From Pokkaliibacter sp. MBI-7 (GTDB taxonomy: Bacteria > Pseudomonadota > Gammaproteobacteria > Pseudomonadales > Balneatricaceae), in NCBI RefSeq assembly GCF_029846635.1, contig NZ_JARVTG010000002.1, positions 682,001-746,000 on the forward strand: a stretch of 64,000 nt of DNA. Direction: 5' to 3'. The position numbers were made by a program, and so were the translations under genes. Below, piece after piece: positions 34,933 to 41,381 of this stretch; within the stretch, counting starts at the first letter, position 1; each line of letters begins with the position of its first letter. The notes beneath the pieces are model-generated. The model did no database searches and was not told the origin of the DNA. It was given only the letters and a program-made list of their open reading frames with translations.

Positions 34933-36408
34933 ATGAATAACAAGGTAACTCCTCCGTCAAAAATGCTTTTTCCTGATGATGTAGTTTTCAATGGCTACGC
35001 CGCTCCTGTCAGAATTGAGGGGCAGGTACATGACCTGGAAGTTATTGGAACTATTCCGCCAGAACTGGAAGGTGCCTACTTCCGGAACAGTGCAGATCAC
35101 ACCTATCCACCATTACTAGGAAAAGACATCTTCTTAAATGGTGATGGAATGGTGCACATGGTTCGTATGCAGAATGGTCATGCTGATCTGTCCATGCGCT
35201 ATGTACGCACTCACAAATTCAAACGAGAACGTCAAGCTCGCAAAGCATTATTTGGTTCCTATCGAAACCCATTTACAGACTCATCAGAAGTAACTGGCGA
35301 AGACTCAAACACCGCTAATACATCAATTATGTGGCATCATGGCAAACTTTACGCTCTTAAAGAATCAGGCCGGCCCTATGAGCTTAGCCCAGTTGATCTC
35401 ACTACTCTCGGTGAGTCCGATTTTAATGGACAGCTGAAAAGCAAAACCTTTACGGCTCATCCTAAATTTGATCCAGTTACAGGCGACTGCATTGCATTTG
35501 CATACAACTGTAATGGGGTGGCAAGTGATGAAATTGAAGTTTATACCATAAGCAAAGATGGTCAGTTTAAAAGTACTGAGCGCTTTAGGGCTCCGTATTG
35601 CTCTATGGTTCATGATTTTCTGGTTTCACGTAATTTTATTGCCTTTGTTATTTGCCCTATGGTGTGTGACTGGGAGCGGGTAGAGCAGGGTGAGTCATAT
35701 TGGCACTGGGATAGTAAAAAGAAAACATATGTTGCTGTTATTCCTCGTGATGTAGGCGTATCAGGCATTAGATGGTACACAGCACCAAAGGTCGCAATGC
35801 AAACCCATTCATTTAATGCCTGGGAGGATGGGAGCAAACTTGTTCTTGATCATTTTGTAAATGATTCCGGATGGTTAAGTCAGTTTCCTGATATCCATAA
35901 CCCATCTGCACATGAGACGCCTCCATTCGGAGAACGTTGGACAATTGATATTAACAGTGAAGGTGACAGCGTTGATATTCAGCGCTTCATTGAACACATT
36001 GGTGAGATGCCTGTCATCGACCCGCGCTTTGCAATGACAAAAAACCGTCATTACTGGTTTGGAACAAATAACCCATCACTAGGGCCAATGCTGGAACCCG
36101 GTCCTAAAGGCCCTCCCTTTACTTGTTTAGGTCACTTTGATGAGCTGACAGGAAAACTGGACTTTTTCTATGCAGGTCCAAACTCTTCTCCAGAAGAGCC
36201 ATGTTTCGTTCCTCGAAGCCAGGATGCTGAAGAAGGGGATGGATGGTTATTGTCTATGGTCGGCAGAAGAGATGAGAATCGCACTGATCTGGTCATTCTG
36301 GATGCAAGAAATCTTTCTCAAGGCCCAATCGCTATCATTAAATTTCCATGTCGTGTACATGAAGGATTTCACGGAATTTGGGTTACTTCCGATGCATTAG
36401 GTTGGTAG
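34933..36408 (+). CDS. RPE65-family carotenoid/stilbene/phenylpropene oxygenase
   Basis: 491-residue non-haem iron dioxygenase of the carotenoid-cleavage family. The four metal-ligand histidine regions are FTAHPKFDP (about 175), YCSMVHDF (about 226), AMQTHSFNAWED (about 291) and the C-terminal VHEGFHGIWV. Blocks SYRNPFTD, NTSIMWHHGKLYALKESGRPYEL and EGDGWLLSMVGRRDENRTDLVILDA recall isoeugenol monooxygenase and lignostilbene dioxygenase more than plant carotenoid enzymes. It would cleave an alkene bond in an aromatic side chain, giving an aldehyde such as vanillin. ATG at 34933 has GGAG upstream; a start at 34921 adds four residues. Confidence 0.88.
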   Translation: MNNKVTPPSKMLFPDDVVFNGYAAPVRIEGQVHDLEVIGTIPPELEGAYFRNSADHTYPPLLGKDIFLNGDGMVHMVRMQNGHADLSMRYVRTHKFKRERQARKALFGSYRNPFTDSSEVTGEDSNTANTSIMWHHGKLYALKESGRPYELSPVDLTTLGESDFNGQLKSKTFTAHPKFDPVTGDCIAFAYNCNGVASDEIEVYTISKDGQFKSTERFRAPYCSMVHDFLVSRNFIAFVICPMVCDWERVEQGESYWHWDSKKKTYVAVIPRDVGVSGIRWYTAPKVAMQTHSFNAWEDGSKLVLDHFVNDSGWLSQFPDIHNPSAHETPPFGERWTIDINSEGDSVDIQRFIEHIGEMPVIDPRFAMTKNRHYWFGTNNPSLGPMLEPGPKGPPFTCLGHFDELTGKLDFFYAGPNSSPEEPCFVPRSQDAEEGDGWLLSMVGRRDENRTDLVILDARNLSQGPIAIIKFPCRVHEGFHGIWVTSDALGW

Positions 36409-36493
36409 ATAACATGTTGGTGTAAAAAAGAAAATCACCCAACGAACGTTCCTAGTATTTCCGAAATTATAAAAAGTATTACAGGAGTTTTGC

Positions 36494-37153
36494 ATGATTA
36501 CGTTATATGGATCATTGCATTCTCGCGCAAATCGTTGTGCCTGGATGCTTAAGGAGTTGAATGTAGACTTTCATCATGAGCCAACAAATTTTCTTGATGG
36601 CAGTACTCATAACCCTGAGTTTCTTCAGCTCAATCCAAATGGACGAGTACCTGCTTTGACGGATGACAGTCTTAAGCTTTTTGAATCTTTAGCAATCAAT
36701 CTTTATCTAGCAAAGAAGTTTGGCGGACCATTGTCTCCTGCTGACATGGAAGAAGATGCCCTCATGACTCAATGGACCTTATGGGCAGTCACAGAAATAG
36801 AGAAACCTCTATTGCTGGCAGCAGCTAATAACGTTCTATTCGATGAGTCTTCACGAAGCCAAGATGAGTTTGCTATCGCATTACAGAAGCTATCTCGACC
36901 TTGGGGTGTTCTGGATAAACACTTGAGTCAACACTCTCATATTGTTGGGAATCGATTTAGTGTTGCAGATCTCAACGTTGCATCAGTTATGACATTAGTG
37001 CCTATTGCCGCAATAGACTTATCACCATGGCCAGCATTAGATAAATGGTTGAAAGTTAGCCTCGAAAGGCCAGCTGCAAGCGATTGGAAACATGTCAGTT
37101 TTAGGATTCCTCGTCCAGTTAGTCAGCTCGGAATGCTTGCGATGTTCGTTTAA
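36494..37153 (+). CDS. Glutathione S-transferase family protein
   Basis: 219 residues: ITLYGSLHSRANRCAWMLKELNVDFHHEPTNF with the conserved cis-Pro region NPNGRVPALTDDSLKLFESLAINLYLA (about 48-74), then a helical domain with NRFSVADLNVASVM. Only distantly like the GST at 30736-31380. Good AGGAG site. Last gene of the AT-rich block and just before the IS remnant. May detoxify the aldehyde made by the oxygenase; this is inference. Confidence 0.87.
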   Translation: MITLYGSLHSRANRCAWMLKELNVDFHHEPTNFLDGSTHNPEFLQLNPNGRVPALTDDSLKLFESLAINLYLAKKFGGPLSPADMEEDALMTQWTLWAVTEIEKPLLLAAANNVLFDESSRSQDEFAIALQKLSRPWGVLDKHLSQHSHIVGNRFSVADLNVASVMTLVPIAAIDLSPWPALDKWLKVSLERPAASDWKHVSFRIPRPVSQLGMLAMFV

Positions 37154-37220
37154 TCATTTCTAGCTATCTTTTTGTGTGGGTCTCTCAGAGTGTATCCTGG
37201 GAGGCTCTATATACGCATTC

Positions 37221-37550
37221 TGAACCGCCCCGAGTTTTGCGGAGGCTGGTTGGTTTGAGTCAAGCCGCAATGGCCTGACTCCCGAGGTTGCGGTAGTAGT
37301 TTGCCTCAGCTTCTGCCGGTGGAATATAGCCAAGTGGCTCAAGCAGCCGCTGGTGATTGAACCACGACACCCAATTGAGGGTCGCCAGTTCCACCTCTTC
37401 CAGGCTGCGCCAGCGGCGCCGGTGGATCACTTCGGCCTTGTACAGACCGTTGATCGTCTCTGCCAGCGCGTTGTCGTAGCTGTCGCCCTTGCTGCCCACC
37501 GATGGCGCGACCCCCATCTCAGCCAGCCGCTCGCTGTAACGCAGCGACAC
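37221..37550 (-). mobile_element. IS3-family insertion sequence remnant (right end)
   Basis: Terminal inverted-repeat-like end TGAACCGCCCCGAGTTTTGC begins at 37221 and is followed inward by the 3' part of an IS3-type transposase gene. The left part of the element is missing: similarity stops at about 37550, where a GH1 reading frame begins mid-gene. The remnant therefore marks a deletion or recombination junction. Confidence 0.8.
37260..37550 (-). pseudogene. IS3-type transposase OrfB, C-terminal fragment
   Basis: Codes for the last 96 or so residues of the DDE transposase: VSLRYSERLAEMGVAPSVGSKGDSYDNALAETINGLYKAEVIHRR, with the final catalytic Glu in LAETINGLYKAE, and FNHQRLLEPLGYIPPAEAEANYY near the end. 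The two catalytic Asp residues and the OrfA helix-turn-helix are absent, so it cannot be active. Confidence 0.88.
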
Positions 37551-38148
37551 GATTGAAGGTCATAAACAGGGATATCAGGCGATCAAAGCGGCCAACAGCA
37601 AGCTGCCTGCAGGCTTCTCACTGGCCATGTTCGACGATCAGGCAACCGGAGCGCACAGTCTGCGTGATGCCAAACGCGAAGAGCTCTATGGTGACTGGCT
37701 GCGGGCAGCACAATACAGCGACTTTATCGGCGTGCAGAACTACGAGCGTGCAGTCTGGGATGACAAAGGCAAGCTGCCCGCGCCACAAGGTGCAACGCTG
37801 AACTACATGGGCAGCGAGGTGTACGCGCCGTCACTGGCTAACGCCGTCAGATATGCCCATGAAGTCACGGGTAAACCCATTCTGGTAACGGAGCATGGTG
37901 TTGGCACAGATGACGACCGTATCCGTGCCGACTTTATTCCGGCAGCGCTGACCGAACTGAAAAAGATCATGGATGCCGGTGTGCCGGTCGCAGGTTACGT
38001 GCACTGGGCATTGCTGGATAATTTCGAGTGGATTGGAGGGTTCACGCCGCACTTTGGTCTGCATACTGTTGATCTGCAGACGCTCAAACGGCAGCCCAAA
38101 CCCAGCGCACTGGTGTATCGCGACATAGCGAAGAGCAACAGCGTGTAG
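37551..38148 (+). pseudogene. GH1 beta-glucosidase, C-terminal fragment
   Basis: About 198 codons in frame from the IS junction. The nucleophile motif of GH1 is recognisable in KPILVTEHGVGTDDD (consensus I/V-TENG, here TEHG), followed by VHWALLDNFEWIGGFTPHFGLHTVD, the aglycone-side WALLDNFEW signature. The N-terminal half, including the acid/base TxNEP motif, is missing, so the gene is broken. An internal ATG at 37627 is unlikely to give an active enzyme. Confidence 0.88.
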
Positions 38149-38458
38149 GCAGCAGCATGGCCATGCGCAGCGTATCAGTCTGAACGGCTGTTACGCTGCG
38201 AGATGCGGCATTTACTGAGCTTGGAAAGTGTCTAGGAAATCCGGGGCGATTCAATGCGAGATGCGAGAAGGTAACGACGGTTGTAGTGATGGTATTGAAA
38301 GTGAACGATGTAAGCGCCGCGAAAGATCACCACATGCCATCATCAAGTAACGTATAAGTGGACTAACCAGGAGCTAAAAGCTCAATGCCGATAAATAGGA
38401 TTATCGGCACTGGGGCTGAAAATCGCCCGAAACAGCCCCTGATCACAGCCCATATATA
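38149..38458. other. 310-bp non-coding stretch left of dif with two hairpins
   Basis: No gene. Contains TGCCGATAA / TTATCGGCA (38386-38394 / 38401-38409) and GGGGCTG / CAGCCCC (38412-38418 / 38433-38439) just before the phage junction. The first hairpin, read on the minus strand, is nearly identical to the hairpin at the end of the phage pI gene (44075-44096). Confidence 0.55.
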
Positions 38459-38469
38459 GATTCGCATAA
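38459..38469 (+). other. attL: host dif XerC arm
   Basis: GATTCGCATAA. It shares TTCGCATAA with the phage arm ACTTCGCATAA, but its first two bases are host-derived. After it the sequence switches to the phage centre TATGGT instead of a XerD arm. This is the left half of the split chromosomal dif. Confidence 0.85.
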
Positions 38470-38634
38470 TATGGTCAGGCGTTATGTCTATAAGTGGCCT
38501 GTGAGAATTCCATTCACAGGCCAAGCAGAAAAGCAGCTGCGTGGGTGGGCACATGGGGTAGGGGCCCCGTGCCCACATCGTTGATGCGCGTGATGCGTCT
38601 TTTTGACATAGCGCCCTATTATGACGAAGTTCTG
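38461..38634 (+). other. Phage attP region: inverted dif-like arms and hairpins
   Basis: The dif-like left end (TTCGCATAATATGGTCAGGCGTTATGTC) recurs inverted at 38605-38634, where the minus strand reads AGAACTTCG-T-CATAATA-GGGCGCTATGTC. Between them lie a 10-bp hairpin (TGGCCTGTGA / TCACAGGCCA, 38495-38523) and a GTGGGCAC / GTGCCCAC hairpin with inner GGGG/CCCC (38545-38576). Folded as single strand this yields a paired dif-like substrate, as described for the CTXphi attP. Same structures at +5806 and +11612. Confidence 0.75.
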
Positions 38635-38922
38635 TTTCTCCGCTGATGCTCGGCTCGCTGCCCGAAGGGCATTAGCGCTTGCACTGCATTCTGGCTGTTC
38701 TCCGGCACTTGCAGCGCGGTACCCGCCAGAACCTTTTCCCTACTCGTGTTTTTGCCCCCTGTAGCAGTCCGTGGCTGATCGGACTCAATCTGATAGCGGT
38801 GTCAGTGCTGCTCACGTCCTGATATCCGCTTTTCTGTATCTCACACTGAGCTAGGTTCACCGCGCAGCGGTTCGGGTTCCAGTAACACCCGAACTTTACC
38901 GCGGGATCCCGCGGTCTGACTT
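38635..38922. other. Phage intergenic region, probable replication origin/packaging hairpins
   Basis: No convincing gene; a 62-codon minus frame from a GTG is judged spurious. Three hairpins cluster near the repressor end: ACCGC/GCGGT (38859-38871), GTTCGGGT/ACCCGAAC (38870-38894, overlapping the first) and the perfect 18-bp palindrome ACCGCGGGATCCCGCGGT (38898-38915). Filamentous phages carry origin and packaging hairpins in such a region; the nick site was not identified. Confidence 0.5.
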
Positions 38923-39213
38923 CTATTTTTCTCTCCAGTCGTCTTTGTTGCCTTTCTCTTTTGCAAGCTTTATCCAGACAGCCCTTACATCTGCGTTTGT
39001 TTCTTTCTGAGCGTTGGCTGTTGCTATCAACTCAAGTGGGTCTCGCCTCAATGCATTAGCTAGCCTAATTATTTTTTCTGCCCCCATTGGCTGCCCGTTT
39101 CTGACTTTTGTTATGTATTGTCTTGAAACATTTAGCATTTTTGCCACTTGATAGTCTGAATCTAGCTTCATTCTCTCCTTTAATTCATCAATGTAGCTAT
39201 CAAACCATCTCAT
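38923..39213 (-). CDS. Phage repressor, XRE-type helix-turn-helix (copy 1)
   Basis: 96 residues: SDYQVAKMLNVSRQYITKVRNGQPMGAEKIIRLANALRRDPLELI is a Cro/C1-type helix-turn-helix, followed by a charged tail ending KDDWREK. The frame stays open to 39321, but the ATG at 39213 is chosen: it begins MRWFDSYIDELKERM, has AGAGA upstream, and leaves the operator region untranslated. Encoded opposite to all other phage genes and divergent from rep, like RstR of CTXphi. It probably binds the GTAAC repeats upstream and holds the prophage silent. Confidence 0.87.
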   Translation of the reverse strand: MRWFDSYIDELKERMKLDSDYQVAKMLNVSRQYITKVRNGQPMGAEKIIRLANALRRDPLELIATANAQKETNADVRAVWIKLAKEKGNKDDWREK

Positions 39214-39255
39214 CACACTTATCTCTTGGTGAACTCCAGTAATAATAATTGTCAT

Positions 39256-39342
39256 GTAACCGGGAGAGGTAACGTAACTAATACTGTTGACAGTAACCAT
39301 TGTTGGTTCTATGTTTTGCAACGTGTAACCAATTCTAGTTAC
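39256..39342. promoter_or_regulatory. rep promoter with six GTAAC operator repeats
   Basis: GTAAC occurs at 39256, 39269, 39274, 39293 and 39325, with an inverted GTTAC at 39338. The sigma70-like promoter TTGACA (39287-39292), 17-bp spacer, TATGTT (39310-39315) is overlapped by one repeat and flanked by others, so binding would block rep transcription. The repeats also cover the probable repressor promoter. Confidence 0.7.
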
Positions 39343-39357
39343 TGACGGATTTTGTCT

Positions 39358-40494
39358 ATGTCTGCAATCAACATTGATTGGGCGACTGTTTATCAGGACT
39401 TTTCAGAGGAGCTCCCTTTGATTAGTGCCCAGTCTGCGGCGTGGTTTGATTCAGAGACTGGCGAATACCTGGGCACTACTCAGCCGACTACTAAGCAAGA
39501 GGGCAGCTATTCGACCTCTGTGCAGGTTCGCGTCTCGGGTAACCGCGTTACTTGCTCTGGTAATCCGAGTCGCTTTGATCGCCTTGATAACGTCATTGGT
39601 TGCCGCACCCTCGATCATGCAATGTCTGTTTTCAATCGCCTTCTCTCTAAAATTGGTCTTCCTGAGTTCACTAAATGCACCCGCACTTGGATTCTGCAGC
39701 AAGGATCAGACAAAGCATCGACCGTTTCTGATGGGGCTGTATTTCAGCGTATCGATATCAATCGTAACAGGGCAGTGGGGCACGGTAATGAACAGGCTTA
39801 TTTGAAAGGGCTTGCCACTCTACGTTATCGCCATTCAATTCCGTTTTTATATCCCGATGGCTACACAGTCGATTGGAGCTCTAAAAATGGCTCTAATTTT
39901 TTGCTGTATCCCTCGGTTTATACTAAAGGTGTTGAATTGCGTAAGCATAGTTTGTCAAAAATTAAACGCCGATTAGGTGAAACCTCAGACGAATACACAT
40001 ATGTTTCTAAACTGGCTGATTATTGTGATCAGATTGGTTTAGTTCGTTTCGAGCTAAAGTTGTATTCCCGTTTATTGCAAAGAGAAGGTCTCAAGTTTTG
40101 GGGTCTATTTGACGAATCCAAATTTCATCATATGTTAGATGATTTTTGTTCCATCGACTCTAAATTACAGGTGGAAAGAATGGATATTGAAACTATTTCA
40201 GAGCGTTTGATCTCGTCTGGAGTTTGTTCATCTACTCATGCAGCAAATACTACTGCTAATTATGCTATGTGTTGGATGAGCGGTAAGCAGTTTGATTTTA
40301 AGAAGCGGCAGGTTCAGGACCACGCGGCCCGCTTGAATCGAATCGGTATCAATATTCGTTTGCCCTGTGACATTACAAAATCGTCACCCGTTTACGTTAA
40401 GCGGGCTATTGAAGTTGTTGTTTCTGACAATGTGATCGTGCCGAGCTGGTATCGTCATATTGATTACAAACCAGCGCTGCGAGCCGTGGCGTAA
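39358..40494 (+). CDS. rep: Phage replication initiator, CRI/pII family (copy 1)
   Basis: 378 residues from the ATG at 39358 (an in-frame TTG lies two codons upstream). Resembles the phage CRI/gene II/RstA replication proteins that nick the plus-strand origin for rolling-circle replication. Recognisable are FQRIDINRNRAVGHGNEQAYLKGLATLRYR (about 129-158), LLYPSVYTKGVELRKHSL (about 179-196) and YVSKLADYCDQIGLVRFELKLYSRLL, with Tyr residues suited to nicking. Under the GTAAC-repeat promoter. A short form equivalent to pX may arise from an internal Met, but none is obvious. Confidence 0.85.
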   Translation: MSAINIDWATVYQDFSEELPLISAQSAAWFDSETGEYLGTTQPTTKQEGSYSTSVQVRVSGNRVTCSGNPSRFDRLDNVIGCRTLDHAMSVFNRLLSKIGLPEFTKCTRTWILQQGSDKASTVSDGAVFQRIDINRNRAVGHGNEQAYLKGLATLRYRHSIPFLYPDGYTVDWSSKNGSNFLLYPSVYTKGVELRKHSLSKIKRRLGETSDEYTYVSKLADYCDQIGLVRFELKLYSRLLQREGLKFWGLFDESKFHHMLDDFCSIDSKLQVERMDIETISERLISSGVCSSTHAANTTANYAMCWMSGKQFDFKKRQVQDHAARLNRIGINIRLPCDITKSSPVYVKRAIEVVVSDNVIVPSWYRHIDYKPALRAVA

Positions 40495-40508
40495 ACGAGG
40501 TATTAATC

Positions 40509-40853
40509 ATGCAATTACAATTTGGTGAATATGTTTGTGGTGTTGTTCAGGACGTTATCTCTGAGCCGTGGTCGAGTGACCCTACTAAGTTTAACCATCG
40601 AGTTTTAATGATTCGCCCGTATTCAGATCAATACGGAAATCCGCAGACGGATGTAATGCAGATTGATATTGCAGCTGAAGAAGTTCAGCCAATGCGTGCC
40701 CAGTTGCAGCATTTTCGCGGCCAGCCTGCGCTCCTGCAGGTTGTTGCTCAGGCCCGATCCGGCGGCCGTAACGGTGCCTGGCTACGTCGATTCAAGCCCA
40801 AAGGCGCTAACTTCATTCCTTTTCCTTCTCCGGCTGATCAGAAGCCTAAGTGA
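40509..40853 (+). CDS. Phage single-stranded DNA-binding protein, pV-like (copy 1)
   Basis: 114 residues, basic and aromatic, beta-rich: GEYVCGVVQDVISEPW, HRVLMIRPYSDQYGNPQTDVMQIDIAAEEV and a C-terminal GRNGAWLRRFKPKGANFIPFPSP. Identified by position directly after rep, size and composition, as for the gene V proteins of Ff and related phages that coat progeny DNA before assembly. The assignment rests mainly on synteny. A GAGG site precedes it; the stop overlaps the next start (TGATG). Confidence 0.72.
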   Translation: MQLQFGEYVCGVVQDVISEPWSSDPTKFNHRVLMIRPYSDQYGNPQTDVMQIDIAAEEVQPMRAQLQHFRGQPALLQVVAQARSGGRNGAWLRRFKPKGANFIPFPSPADQKPK

Positions 40854-40951
40854 TGGAAACCATTACGCAAATGAATGGCTATATGCAGCTGATATATTTG
40901 TCTGCCTGTATGTTGGCATTTGCGATCGGCTATTTAGGGGGGCGTAAGTGA
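40853..40951 (+). CDS. Tiny membrane protein, pVII-like (copy 1)
   Basis: 32 codons, METITQMNGYMQLIYLSACM then LAFAIGYLGGRK: a single membrane helix with a short basic tail. Overlaps the ssDNA-binding protein gene and the next small gene by TGATG junctions on both sides. Size and position equal gene VII of Ff phages, whose product caps the virion end that emerges first. Call rests on synteny. Confidence 0.7.
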   Translation: METITQMNGYMQLIYLSACMLAFAIGYLGGRK

Positions 40952-41085
40952 TGGAATTATCTCATTTTACATCCGACCAACTTTCTTCATTAGCTGTTGG
41001 CCTGTGTATTTGCTGGTTTTCCGGTTTTTGCACAGGCTTTCTCCATGGGTCTATTCAGACTCTATTCCGTAAAACCTTTCATTGA
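40951..41085 (+). CDS. Small membrane protein, pIX-like (copy 1)
   Basis: 44 codons: MELSHFTSDQLSSLAVGLCI then CWFSGFCTGFLHGSIQTLFRKTFH. One membrane segment with a short acidic lead and basic tail, Cys-rich. Lies between the pVII-like gene and pVIII, the position of gene IX in Ff phages. Translationally coupled to the gene before it. Confidence 0.7.
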   Translation: MELSHFTSDQLSSLAVGLCICWFSGFCTGFLHGSIQTLFRKTFH

Positions 41086-41092
41086 GGTGTAT

Positions 41093-41368
41093 ATGATGCC
41101 TAAAAATCAAATCGTTGTTCGTAAAAATGGCATGAACTCAATTCAGCGTTCGTTGCCTGTTCTGGTTGTTGCGCTGTCCCTGTTTGCAGGCTCTGTAATG
41201 GCTGCCGATGGTGACGGCACTACTGAGGCCAGCTCTATGGCTACTCTACTGATTGCGTCTGCTGTAGCGATTGGGGCGTCAGCAATGACTGTTGTTGTTG
41301 CTCGTCTGGGTATCGAAGCGGGCATGTCGTTCGTCAAAGCGTTTATGCGCAAAGCTTTCGGGCGTTAA
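41093..41368 (+). CDS. Major coat protein pVIII (copy 1)
   Basis: 91 residues: a 37-residue leader with basic start and hydrophobic core ending AGSVMA, then a 54-residue mature protein starting ADGDGTTEAS. The mature chain has an acidic N-terminus, a hydrophobic membrane helix (ATLLIASAVAIGASAMTVVVA) and a basic end (KAFMRKAFGR) that would face the DNA. This is the classic architecture of filamentous phage major coat protein. GAGGTG lies before the ATG. Followed by a terminator placed inside the pIII gene, which would favour high pVIII over pIII. Confidence 0.92.
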   Translation: MMPKNQIVVRKNGMNSIQRSLPVLVVALSLFAGSVMAADGDGTTEASSMATLLIASAVAIGASAMTVVVARLGIEAGMSFVKAFMRKAFGR

Positions 41369-41381
41369 TTGGGTGGCGGCT

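Noticed and set aside
38672..38860. 62-residue minus-strand frame in the phage intergenic region
   Set aside because: GTG start with no ribosome site, Arg/Cys/Lys-rich composition, and it overlaps the probable origin hairpins.
40997..41092. Upstream extension of the pVIII frame
   Set aside because: It starts inside the pIX-like gene without a ribosome site; GAGGTG before the ATG at 41093 sets the start.
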